A program made the position numbers and the translations under genes. From contig BCKK01000007.1 in the NCBI GenBank assembly GCA_001600615.1, positions 1,290,014-1,354,013 on the forward strand: a stretch of 64,000 bases of DNA, written 5' to 3'. Source of the stretch: Dioszegia crocea (Eukaryota > Basidiomycota > Tremellomycetes > Tremellales > Bulleribasidiaceae). The notes beneath the pieces were generated by a model. It searched no databases and had not been told where the DNA came from. It saw nothing but the letters and a program-made list of their open reading frames with translations. Below, piece by piece: positions 22,532 through 33,090 of the stretch. Within the stretch, counting starts at the first letter, position 1. Each line of letters opens with the position of its first letter.

Positions 22532-23132
22532 TTACAGAACTGGCCTGGCATCCTTCACGCCACCACACGTCGCCCCCGTCCCATCCTCGTAGACACAGAA
22601 CAGCTTCACACCGCTGTGTGTGTCGCCATCCTCGCACGGGAAGAGAAAGTCTTCCTTATTCCGGAGTTGAAACTCCATGTTGCCTTTGAAGTCTAGATTC
22701 ATGACGCCCATGAATCGGCACTATTTCATCAGCGCCGAAATTCAATTTGTATACGTTAGACTGTGAGCTCGGTAGATCAGTAAAACTCACGGTTGGGCAA
22801 TGAGGGAACGTTGGTGCTACCCAATTGAAATTATTGTACGACCTCCAGTCGCGGTCCTGCTCCTCAGGAGTCATCTTCGGGTTGACTACGTAAGGAGGTC
22901 GTTTGCCGTAGCTGTCCCAGCAAAACGAAAAAGCATCGATGCCTTTCGTATCGACCGTGCCGTTTTTGAAGGTATCGAAAACCAGCTGGTTGTCCTTTCC
23001 GATCTTCAACTTGGGCTGCTCGTTGATTCTGACATCGCTGCCGTCGATAATGACCTGCCTTGACTTGGCCAGCGTGGGTAGGATTGAGCAGAGGACGACC
23101 AGCGCCGTGGGAAGGACAGAGAGGAACAACAT
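22532..23132 (-). CDS. small secreted protein, family A (member 1)
   Basis: Two exons (23132-22791 and 22720-22532) encode 176 residues. A signal peptide MLFLSVLPTALVVLCSILPTLA is followed by a mature chain with FSFCWDSYGKRPPYV and the exon-2 core CRFMGVMNLDFKGNMEFQL, then DFLFPCEDGDTHSGVKLFC and VYEDGTGATCGG. The intron is phase 0 and sits directly before the conserved Cys of exon 2. Exactly the same arrangement occurs in the genes at 59.3 and 60.9 kb, which defines a gene family. No known domain is recognised. TATATAAG at about 23273-23280 (minus strand) is the likely TATA box. Even number of Cys in the core suggests disulfides. Extracellular role is inferred only from the signal peptide. 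Confidence 0.72.
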
Positions 23133-23870
23133 TGTGAGTTGGGGTGCGGTGGCGAGTGGTACGTTCGGCTAGCCGAGGTTGCTGTAGTGTGTGTCTGATA
23201 GGGTGTCGGGTCTTCTGGCTTCGTTTCGAGGCTGCTTGATGTATGACAAGACTCAGAGCGAGGATGTGCTCGCCTTATATAGGCACGGCAGGACGAGCAC
23301 GGGCAAATGTGTACCCACTACTCCTTTGGTCTCGCCCCTCGATCCCCGTCCAGCCCGTACATCTGTAAAGGAAGCCAACTGATCTCTCCTGACCCCAGGT
23401 CAGCCAAGGTGATGTATGAAGGGGTTCAGTAGGTGTAACATTACGAGACGTCAGTGCGATGTCTGCTGGGCGGTCTGTAGGTCTCCAGATCTCGCCATGG
23501 CATTTGCCTAAGAAGAGGATCGGATTTATGCTAATTGACTGATGCGTCGTTATATCGTCAGATGGCCAAAGCGGAACATGGTACGTATATTATCATGGCC
23601 AAAAGAGAGACAATTCACAGGTTGCCGGCTGTCGGGGTTCTCATCAGATGCAAGTGCTGATGTTATTCCCAGCGTCCACCGATTGTCCAGACTGCTCGCT
23701 ATGTACTTAACACACAGGCAAACTCTTCAATCGGGATAACGATCACGGTATGTCCGGGACTTTGCCTCCCCTATATGTAACCGGAAGGGGAGGGTGTCAT
23801 TGCCTCTCTTCGCAGATGTGTGTACAGTGATGAACATCGAGTCTGCTGGGCATGGTGTGATGAGGTGTGG

Positions 23871-23920
23871 CAGTGCGACTTTCGGCGAATTGTTTTGCCC
23901 TGAATGTGGCATTAATTGAC
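23871..23920 (+). repeat. diverged direct repeat, copy 1
   Basis: About 50 bases beginning CAGTGCGACTTTCGGCG and ending with TGTGGCATTAATTGAC resemble 24348-24401 at roughly three quarters of positions by eye. No terminal features identify the element. Confidence 0.4.
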
Positions 23921-24347
23921 GGAGTTCGCTCCCTATACTCCGGGTGGCAAAAGGGAACGAGCTACTCTAACTGTTTCTTCACGAGGGATGCACTGGCTAA
24001 GCTCAATGGTTATCCTATAATGACCTCCGCTATGAGGATTGAACACTGTGAAAGCCTAAGCAATGATAATGTCCAAACGACACTACTCGGGTCATTCCCA
24101 TTCGCAATGAAGTTTGACACGCCTACAGAGCCTGATAGCGATAGGCTGGACTCTGGAGGAACGGAAGCTGCATTCCTTAAGGAAGAAGAATGTGTTTGTT
24201 TGGGAGCGGTAGACACCTACCTCCACGATTGGTCATGTGGTGCCTGGGAAAGGCGTTCATCTGTCAAGGATGATGACTAAAGGTGGAGCTGGTCGATGTC
24301 TGCCGCTCAGTGAAAGTTGTGGCCTGGAGGCACATTCTCGTCCTATG

Positions 24348-24401
24348 CAGCTGTGCGACCTTCGGCGTTATCTGCTTGCCCTGATTGTGGCTATTGATCA
24401 G
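24348..24401 (+). repeat. diverged direct repeat, copy 2
   Basis: Begins CAGCTGTGCGACCTTCGGCG and ends TGTGGCTATTGATCAG; the partner of 23871-23920. The flanks of the two copies are not similar. Confidence 0.4.
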
Positions 24402-24803
24402 CATGGGGCTGGTCGAGCGACGCATGACCCGTGCCTTTTTGCGCGGTAAGATTCGAACCCGCAACGCGAATGATTTTTGTTCCTGAGGAATGTGGCTGAA
24501 CGGCCTGTCTGACTCGGTGGCAAATGTCTGCGGGAGTGTTGGCGACCATATCTGACACTTTATGCATGATTTTACATAGGGATGAAGAGCGTATAATGAG
24601 AAGAGAGTTGCATGGTTGATCTGCGCATGTATGGCGAGGCGCTGGCGGGTGCGTGCGGCGTAATTGGTCCCCCCCGGAGCGGGTGGCGGCATAGTTGACT
24701 GTAGTAGAACATCACTCAACATAACACACTACATCCCACACACCCGTGTAGACACCTACACCGCACTCTAAACCTACGCACAGACCACCCCCAGATCAGA
24801 AAT

Positions 24804-25188
24804 ATGGGACACAAATTGCGAGAAGGCTGTCCCACAGTCTCTGCGCCTACGCCAGGGGCTGTTGAAATGAGCCCTGAACCAACGGGATATGTATGTCTAC
24901 CCCTTTCCTCTTTCCGCTCGGACCCCTGTCCCTTTTACCCCTTGATTGCACACAGAAACGCACAGACCTCCTTTGAAACCCAAATCTGGTTCAACGCTAA
25001 CTTAATCTAGATCGAAAAGGCACCTAAGAAGCCTGTAAGTTTTGGATGATCTGCTCTGAACTGGTCTGCTTGGTCTGCTTTCCTTTCTGCCTCAATGGCC
25101 TCTTCCTTGGTATTCCATGGCCTCTGTTACGTGCCATGACAACTATCCCTAGGCTTCTCACACTTCCGAAAGACTCAGCCTTGATTGA
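24804..25188 (+). CDS. possible small protein of 48 residues
   Basis: Three short exons (24804-24890, 25011-25034, 25153-25188) join in phase 0 with good signals: GTATGT donor, ACGCTAACTTAATCTAG branch and acceptor, then GTAAGT donor and CCCTAG acceptor. The product begins MGHKLREGCPTVSAPTP and ends SHTSERLSLD. It is hydrophilic with no membrane segment, and I know no family. A C/A-rich leader precedes the start. The model rests on splice motifs alone, so it could also be a non-coding spliced transcript. Confidence 0.35.
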
Positions 25189-25328
25189 AGGAGCTCGTAG
25201 TACCAGGCCGAGCTTGCATGCGCAGGGAAACTCGCAGAACCAGCACTATAAGATTCCCTAGATTTTGCCATAATGTAGCTCAGTCAGTTAGCTGACCCTG
25301 AAGGCAAAAGAGAGACTTCACCTCAACG

Positions 25329-25660
25329 ATGAGCTCAAGAGACGAGCCAAGTTGCCGTGAGTCATAGGCGATGTTTAGCGCGTGGATGTCAGCAGATACA
25401 AGCGCTTATGTTTGCAGCCGCAAGAAGCCTACAAAATTCCCTGCGGGTATTGCCCTGCGTGAACGCCCAGACTTCAAGGTGTTACTGGTTGCCATCAGAT
25501 TTTCTCGAGCTCAGAAAGGCCGAAACCGGATTTCCGACTCGGACGCAGTGAAAGCCATTGAGGTGAGTAACCTAATAACTTGTCATGGCAATTTTGAAGG
25601 AGACTAGCTGATCAGACAGCGAACACCCCGCACCCCTACATCATTCATCGCTCTATATGA
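25329..25660 (+). CDS. possible small basic protein of 80 residues
   Basis: Three exons (25329-25356, 25393-25562, 25616-25660) join in frame with GTGAGT donors and CAG acceptors. The start is MSSRDEPSC; the central exon encodes SRKKPTKFPAGIALRERPDFKV in two halves, with a short hydrophobic strand VLLVAIRF, and the end is PHPYIIHRSI. Unread intron 2 would end the protein 15 codons later. No family was recognised. It lies 140 bp after the previous tentative small gene on the same strand, so the two could be parts of one transcript. Confidence 0.35.
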
Positions 25661-26057
25661 CTTATACCGTGTCGAGATCGAGGCAGAAGTTGTACGAGTC
25701 AATTAGGCAGACAAAAGGGGTCAGAAGGGAGATTACAGCCGGCACGAGTGTACATCATGGGGGGCGGAGACATAGGAGGGGAGGGAGTTTACACTGTCTG
25801 CGTTGTTGTTGTCCTTGACCTACTCTGTATCTTGTAAGCCTGAGAAGAAGAAGCCAGAAGGAGAGTCGAGTATGAGGAATGCATAGTGACATATTTGTAC
25901 AAACTTGGAGAATCATCATTCGCTATCCGACAGCTCAATCTAGACATTAGCGGGTGTTGTGCAGAGACAGCAAAGCAACTCACAACTTTAGAGCTCTTAT
26001 TCCCCTTGGTGAACCTGGTCCTATCAGCAGCGCCCCTTCCAATCTGCCAAGATGAAC
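25661..26057. other. intergenic, 3' flank of MRE11
   Basis: Nothing supported. The half next to 26058 is expected to hold the MRE11 3' untranslated region. Confidence 0.4.
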
Positions 26058-29000
26058 CTACGGTAGTTGAGACTGTCTAGCCGGAGTAGAAGCAGCCTTC
26101 TTCGCTGGAGCCTTCTTCACCGGTGCCTTTGCTGGAGCCTTCGCAGGCGCCTTCTTGGCCGGCGCAGCTCGACTCTTCTTCTGCGGCACCACCTCTTCTT
26201 CTTCCTCCTCTTCGTCAGAATCGTCGTCATCAAACTAGAATTGTCAGCTTGATTCTCGATACCTGCCACGACAACCATGGGGCATAAACTAGCTCACCAG
26301 CGCCTGTTTCCCCTTCCCCTTCGCAGGCGCCTTCCCCTTCAGCGGAACAGCCACCTTCCCTTTCCCTTTCTTCGTCGCGACTTCTGAAGCGAACGACGCG
26401 TCAGAGTCATCTCCGCCTCGCATACTGTCTTCTGCCGCTATATAGTCAGCTTGAGACTCTTGCACACCGTGCTTTCATCCGAGCAGCTTACCCATACTGT
26501 CTTCATCCGAATCCACCACTTTCTTCCCTTTACCCTTCTGAGCATGTAAGCTTGTTTCTTCCGCGGCGCGCTAGTAGGAAGAAGCGTACCTTTTTCGGCT
26601 CCTTCTCCACTGGCCTATTCTCAGCCCATTGTGAAGCAGCCCTGCAAAAGTCAGCTTGTACCGAGGCATTTCAGAACGGTTCGGAAGCTCACTGTTCCTT
26701 GGCCCGAGTCATCTACAAAGGTCAGCTAATGCTCATACTACTCCGGACTACAGTAGGTTGATGGCAACTCACATGTTCCTCCACATCGTCCTCAGTCAGA
26801 TCTTTGCCCTTCATAGTATGTCCGATATTCTTGAGCGTATTATGGACAAAGCTGGAATATCAGCTTTTGACCCCTATTTCCAACTTCGCTGGCGTCGAAC
26901 TCACTCTTTGATGGCATCCTTATCATCCTTATCGACAAACCGCATAACAGCTTCTTCCAATCCACCCTCCATCAACACCTCCAAACTCTGCGCCTGCAAA
27001 TACTGCCGGACCAAATTGGCCATACGCAGTTTAGACAACTTATCACTTGTCGTCAACGTATCATCGTCACCTAGAGCAGCATCAAACTCATCCTCCATCT
27101 CAGCATCGACGTCGTCGGGAAGATTCTTAGATTCTAGTCTGGTCAGCTTGTGCCAGCGCGAACACAACAGGACATAGTAGCTCACTTCGTTCCGCCATCT
27201 TCTTCTTGCGGTGATATTGCAAGATATCACGAGGATTGGCCACTCTTCCGCTGAAATCTTGACCGAACCGGACTGGGTTCGTCATCTCTTTCGCTTCGGT
27301 AGTTTCCACCTATCAGGATGAGCTATCTCCACGCAGCATCGTCGAACGTTGGGACAAGCTCACCTTCAGTCGGATCAGAGGCAGCATCATATCCTTATCA
27401 CTCCCATCGTGTGTTTCCGCCCATGCTTCCCTGGCCTTCTCCACCATAGCTTCCACCTAGAGTGTCAGCTGATCCTCGGCAGGTATAAACCCATACAAGG
27501 GGAGAGCTCACTTTTGCCCTCAAGAAAGCAGTAATGCTATCCTTATCCTCCAGATCCATCTCATTCCCAGGCTTTTCCGCCTCGGTCGATAGCACAACTT
27601 CGTCGAATATGAAGGGACGGACAGTTTTAAGGGGGATTTCGGAGATTTGGAAATGAGATCCTTGGATATTGAGGATACCGACGTGCCTGAATGAGTCATT
27701 TGAGCCACTGGTCACTGAGCGGTCGCGTAACTCACTTCTTGATCGACTCCCCATACGCCAGCGAAGTAGCCACAGACGATCCAGGCTGAGTGATATAATA
27801 ATTCTTCCCTTCAACCGATTCGGGCATAATCCGACAATCATGCTCATGGCCCCAAACGACAAGTTTGATGGAATCATCAAACATGCCTTCAGGCACAGAT
27901 TGTTGAGGTCCATGTTTGACCCTATGTCAATCAGCTAAATCCATTACACTGGCTCCTGAAGCAGAGCTAACTGAGTACCCAGCTGACTTACCTGTTCTGA
28001 TGAACCAACAACATATTAAACCAATCCTCCTCCTTAACTTCTCCACCTTCCGGCATAAACATTTTAACCCTATTACTCCGTAACTCATAGTGCATCCTAG
28101 CATCCCTCACATTCCCAACTCCATACATTGCCAAATGTGTATCTCCCTTCCTTAGGAGTAAAGGCTTGATCCGTATACCCTCATCACTTTCTGGATCAGG
28201 ATTATCTTCGGCTGAAAGTGAGACTTTGCCAAAGTAGTTGAGGAGGCCCGAGACGGATAACATGTCGAGTGCACAGAGGGCTCCCTCCTATCTTATCAGC
28301 TGAGTCTTCCGGGTCCACGACGCATACAGCTCACCGGTCCTGTTCCCTGGGGATCATCGTGGTTGCCATGGATGGAAAAGACGGGGATTCCGACGTTTAG
28401 GTTTGAATCTTCGTAGTTGACAGCGGGAAAGCTACATGTCAGCTAATGCCAAGAAGCCAAAGTCTCGAGTGAAACAGCTCACTTGTAGCCTGGCGCTTGA
28501 CCTTCGTAGGGATCACTCATAAGCTCGAACTGACAATCAGCAATTTGTCCCTTCACACCCCTCGTCATACTTACGGATATAGGCTTATTGCCCATTGAGA
28601 ACTCCCTCAGAAGCGCCATGACGGAGTAAAGACATCCCCTGCTTGGTCTATTCTCATGGAATAAATCCCCGGCCAAGAGGATGAAGTCCACCTCGGCATC
28701 ACGGGCAATCTCGAGAATCTCTCGGAAGGTGTTGATGGAGTCTTGACCTCTGACTGGGTCTTTTTCGGCGTAGCCTATGTGGTTGTCGGTGGCGAGGAGG
28801 ATGCGGAAGCAGCTGTGGAGTCAGTTTTTGAGTAGTGCTAAACATCAGGGCAAGAAGAAGCAAGTGGAGAAGTCGGAGGAAGGAAGGGATTTGATGGTTG
28901 ATGTGAAGGGACTTCGAGTCGGACGTACTTGTCAGGATCTGCGCTGGTAAGCTTTGGGCCTTAACAGTAATCGACAAACGAGGCGGTCCAAATTACCTTG

Positions 29001-29137
29001 CTCTACGATGCTTGGGGAAGGTTCCACGAGTCCATCATCACCGCTATAGCATCAGCCTTCGGTCGACAGGGTGGACCTGGTTGGACTTACATTGCTGATC
29101 TCGCTGTTGACGGGGCGTGTTGGCTGGAGCCGCACAT
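26058..29137 (-). CDS. MRE11: double-strand-break repair nuclease MRE11
   Basis: Eighteen exons, ending at 26058, encode 700 residues. The reading phase closes at every junction, including a 10-nt exon (28938-28929). Phosphoesterase motifs in order: [72 protein letters not shown]. Then come [15 protein letters not shown], the capping domain ([14 protein letters not shown]), the GR-type segment [19 protein letters not shown], and [11 protein letters not shown] with [10 protein letters not shown]. The C-terminus is acidic and then basic with PAKKAPAK repeats (DNA-binding). MRE11 works with RAD50 and NBS1/XRS2 on DNA ends. The 45-nt intron 4 (28574-28530) keeps the frame and has no stop, so it may be retained at times. 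All metal-binding residues are present. Confidence 0.96.
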
Positions 29138-29388
29138 CTTACTGACGCTTCCTTGAGCTGTCTAGTAGGGTCCTAGCTGTATAACTTGTCCAGGTATACA
29201 GACGGATGAAGGCTGTAAGAGGAAGGATGTCCCCCCCTTCTAAAGTTGACGAAGCTTGGGCCACCTCCACCTTCTTCTTCTTTACGTAAACAGACGCGTG
29301 ACACAACGCGTCCAGCCCAGCGAAAGTCCGCTCATCTTCTCTGCCTTCCATATCATACCATACCATACCATACCATACCATACCCGCC
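29138..29388. promoter_or_regulatory. 251-bp divergent promoter between MRE11 and NSE4
   Basis: The two start codons face away from each other over 251 bp, so regulatory sites are likely shared. An MluI-type ACGCGT element occurs twice (29292-29297 as part of GACGCGTGACACAACGCGTCC), reminiscent of the MCB box used for G1/S genes. No TATA box is visible. Confidence 0.5.
29354..29384 (+). repeat. CATAC pentanucleotide microsatellite in the NSE4 leader
   Basis: Six tandem copies of CATAC end five bases before the NSE4 start codon, within the 5' untranslated region. Confidence 0.85.
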
Positions 29389-31244
29389 ATGTCCTCCTCA
29401 CCCGGAGCAGGCCCCAGTGCGATCTACGATTACAATGATCAGCCTACGCGGACGCAGATGGCCCATATGCCTCTGCCGCGGAAAAAGGCCCGGATGAGCC
29501 AGCAGGCCATTTTTGATCAGCCCGACGTCAAGGAGAAGCAGAAATTGGGGTTGGCAATCAAGGGACTGAAGAGTAAACTGGATGGTGAGTTCGAAAAGGC
29601 GCGTATCACTTTGTGCGACAAGGTCAAGCTGACCCCTTTAGATGACAGAGCGAACGTCAAAAATCTCAACATCGAGGATTTCAAGAAAGCTATCGACGAC
29701 CAAGACTCGGTCTTCCAAAAGGGTACGTGTGGCTAATCGGCTGGAATCTCAGCCACGTAGCTGATTGTGTCAGTGCAAGACACCGAAAGTGGTGCTCTGG
29801 AAGCTCGAGTATTCAGTAGCCGAATTGACTTGGTCCATATTTGGTCAAAGCAGCAAAACCAAAACACGACTTCATTCGATACGGATGAGTTTTTCGTTCA
29901 GTAAGCTCCCTTCTCCCGCTAGTTTCTGATCTGGGAAATGAGCTGACCCTTCAGGCTGAAAAGTCTCTTGCGCCTAAACAGGCGGATGAACGATGATGAT
30001 GAGGACGACAGGGAGGTGAGCGACGAGGATGAGTTGGATGAAGATGCAGGTGGACGATCGAGGAAGCGACGGAGGATCGAAGGGCATAAGGAAATTTCAG
30101 TCTTGGGCGACTGGGAGAAAGTGGGGTGGATGGCTGCCAAGTTGTGTAGGCGGGTACCTGGTATGGAGTTCATGTGAGTTGATGAACCCCCTTGGTGTAT
30201 AGGGTAAAACTGACGCGGTTAAAGGTACGGTCCGCTCAGTGTTGAACACAAGAAACGGACTATGGCTGCTCGGGCCAAAAAAGCAACTCTGGCACCTGAG
30301 CAGAAACCGGAAGAGCTCGTTCAGGGTGAGGGTGCCAAGAAGGAGTCAGACACGCCTGCTTGGGTCAAGAAGGTACGTGGTCGTCGGGGTTCAGATATTA
30401 CCTTTGCCTGTCTCTTTCCTTCTCCGTCTCTTCTCGTATCTTTCCTCATCCCTGACTCCTCTCCACTGCGTACAAGCCACACCTGCTAACCCCCAGGTAT
30501 TCAAAAACCTAGCACAAGTCGACCCAGCCAACGCCGGTCTAAACTTCTTCAAATTCGCAATCAACCCTCACTCATTCGGCCAATCCGTCGAAAATATCTT
30601 CTACATTTCATTCTTGATCCGTGATGCTAAAGTTGGGCTGGACGTTATGCCCGATGGAGAACTTATTATTCGGCGGAGGTATATGGGCGGTGAAGGTGAT
30701 GATGAGGATGAGGAAGAAGATGAGGAGGCTGCGGCGACGAAGAGGCGGAGTGGGCTAGGCCATCAGGGGGTTATGGAATTTGATTTGGAGACTTGGGAGG
30801 TGAGTTCTGGGTCTTGGGTTTGTGGGGTGGGATGGTGTGGTCGGGGTGCGGAGTACGGGTGTGGTGTCGGAGATTGAAGGCAGGAAGCGGAGTGCGTTGG
30901 CGGGAAGGGTGTATGAATGCTAAGGGGACATGAGAAGAGGGAGTGTAATAACGAAGGGAGAAGCCAGGCGCGAAGTTCGGATAGTCAGAATTCTGATTGT
31001 CGGGCTTTAGGGGTCAGGGGTCACGAGGGCAGGGCAGGCTGACCAGTGGCGAAAGAGAGAAATCGATCCTCTCCCCCTACCTCCTTCTTGGGCCTCCCAA
31101 GTCCCTGCTAGGATCTACACCCGTATAGAAGCCAGTGCTGACTTATCGCAGATGGCCAAAGACACATTCGACATTACCGAATGTCTCATCCCGAACCGTA
31201 AGGCGATTCATACAGGCGGACCGGGCGATAAGGCGTGGTACTAG
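29389..31244 (+). CDS. NSE4: Smc5/6 complex kleisin subunit NSE4
   Basis: Seven exons (29389-29584, 29642-29722, 29774-29900, 29955-30173, 30225-30372, 30497-30799, 31152-31244) encode 388 residues. The middle has a helical region (LEARVFSSRIDLVHIWSKQ), an acidic stretch and a basic RSRKRRR signal. The C-terminal Nse4 domain reads LNFFKFAINPHSFGQSVENIF, YISFLIRDAKVGLDV, and, after the last intron, TFDITECLIPNRKAIHTGG. NSE4 bridges the Smc5 and Smc6 heads and is needed for recombination repair and replication-fork stability. The last intron is 352 nt, about six times longer than the others in this gene. It is divergent from MRE11. Confidence 0.93.
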
Positions 31245-31562
31245 GCGGGTAGGCTGGGCGTGGGGGCGGACGGTACAAAATGGGAATGAGACGAGAGAGG
31301 GTGGGGGTGAGAGATGGCCAGTGAAGCGGGGAGAGTGGGAGAGGAGAGAAGATGGAAGAGTAAAGTGGATGGGAAAGCTCTAGGGGGAGATTGGTCTACG
31401 AGACGGTTTTAGGGGTCTGGGGCAAGGACAAAGTGGTCAGATGCATGTCGGTCTCAATTTCCGTTGGTGGAGACCATGTCTTTCGTTGATATATATTGCC
31501 TACTGATACATTATGATTCATGTCTAATATGACTTCTCACACTTTTTCCATCTATCCTCACT
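31245..31562. other. 3' flanks of convergent NSE4 and PPIL3 genes
   Basis: G-rich sequence after the NSE4 stop, then AT-rich sequence near the PPIL3 stop. No gene seen. Confidence 0.4.
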
Positions 31563-32799
31563 TCACTTTTGCGCCTCAGCGATTGGGTTGGCATGCATAG
31601 TGACCTGCCCGGATCAGCCACTACCAGAGAGTTATGCTGATGCCTCGGACTGGAGACACCCTGCGCTACTCACATTCAGTATTCTGATCTCTTTTGTCGG
31701 CCTATTCTTCTCATTCACGGGCGTCTTTTCTATTAGGTCGAGTGTCGAATCGGCTCCATCTATGACTCTACGTGTGGTCAGTGTGATCCAATGACAGGCA
31801 AGCAATTACGCGTGGCGGGCTTCGGACTCCGATTGAGAAGGGCAAGGGGACGGCAGTCTGATGTGTACAGTACGATGAGGGGCGAAGAGCAAAGAGTTGA
31901 CTTCGGAAAGCTAGGAACGATATACTCACTTGCCAAATATCGTATATTTCCCATCGAGACTTGGCTGTTTAGCGTAAGTGATGAAGAACTGGACAAGTCA
32001 GCTTGGTTAACGATGCAAGTGACAGCTGAAATTCGATCATCAATCCAAGGGGGTCTGCGACATGTCGAGTGGGACCGTGATAAGACTTTGATTCGCCCAT
32101 CATGCGCCTCTTGCCCTTGCTATTGACTCCCCGCCTTCGTACAGCTAAGTCATTTGCCGTTTCAATACTTCCACGTGCACTTTGACGTCCTGCTTCGTTC
32201 TTGCCTCTTCACACACTGTCACTGAGACCACCATCGCTTCCCTTATCATCCAATCTCCGCTCCTCTCCCGAACATCCAATCCCATCCAAGTCCCCGAAGT
32301 GGAGTTCACTCACCTGTGCCTTATTCGTATCCGGTCCAGCATTCGCCATAGCGCACAAACCCCTCGAATTAAACTTCAACGTCTGCCTTATTTCATCCGC
32401 GTATTCTTTCCCCCATATACTCTGACCACCTTTACCCGTCCCTGTTGGATCTCCACCTTGAACCATGAATGTTTTGATATTACGGTGGAAGAGCGTGTTG
32501 TTGTAGCTTCCTGTAGCGCAGAGAGCTAGGAAATTCTGATGGTGTCAGTAAAGGTCAGAGATCGTGCCTGGTATTTGTCGAGCGAACCCAAGTTGTTGAC
32601 TTCAGTATTGTCAGAAAATGGAAGGCTTACCTCTGCTGTTCTTGGGACGGCCTCGCAGAATACCTCAATCTACGGCAATCAGCTCAAGAACATGAGGAAA
32701 ATGGATCAGCATACCTTCAAATCCCCGAGAGTTGTGTGTAGCGTGACGGACTGGTGATCAGCACACCAATCTGGCGAGGGGCAGGGCAGGACATACCAT
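31563..32799 (-). CDS. cyclophilin-type peptidyl-prolyl isomerase, PPIL3/CYP10 group
   Basis: Seven exons (32799-32797, 32750-32715, 32669-32631, 32535-32314, 31988-31930, 31767-31674, 31604-31563) encode 164 residues, the usual PPIL3 length. Motifs: SVTLHTTLGDLKIEVFCE, NFLALCATGSYNNTLFHRNI, MVQGGDPTGTGKGGQSIWG, LCAMANAGPDTNKAQFF, LDGKYTIFGKVIDGAD and the end ILNVTMHANPIAEAQK. It has the active-site Arg (FHRN) and the QGGD segment of spliceosome-associated cyclophilins. It catalyses cis-trans isomerisation at proline and probably works in the nucleus. Exon 1 is nothing but the start codon: ATG is followed at once by the GTATGT donor. Intron 4 is long (325 nt). Confidence 0.93.
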
Positions 32800-33090
32800 T
32801 GAAATAATACGAGCAACTGGGTTCCTGTCTTCTGCGGTAGGATAGACGAGTGTGAGAGTGCAATGTATGGTTGATGGGTCAGAGCAACTCGAGCCAAATA
32901 GACCGTTAAAGGATTTTGGCCCGTGCCTGAGGCCTGAAATGCTGCACCAAGACCCGCAGACAAGGGGGTCTCATCTCATCTCATTCTATTTTGCACACAA
33001 TAACAAGACTGTCCTTCCGTCGAGCTCGTCGATAACTTAGGGACACAGTGAGCTGAACGCCACGCGCTCGTTTCCCCAGGCGGGAACAAG

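Larger units (their letters stand above)
23133..24803. other. long gene-poor region
   Basis: The first 250 bases are the promoter of the secreted-protein gene. The rest has only short frames without splice support. It contains a diverged direct repeat (listed separately) and a tRNA-like B box at 24449-24461 that does not fold. The right end, C/A-rich, looks like a leader for the small gene at 24804. Confidence 0.45.

Noticed and set aside
24421..24535. Possible tRNA on the minus strand (B-box-like GGTTCGAATC)
   Set aside because: The T stem has mismatches, no acceptor stem can be found, and the only A-box-like motif is on the opposite strand.
31588..31794. Plus-strand frame with a membrane-like segment
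   Set aside because: It is antisense to the last exons of the cyclophilin gene, which are strongly supported.
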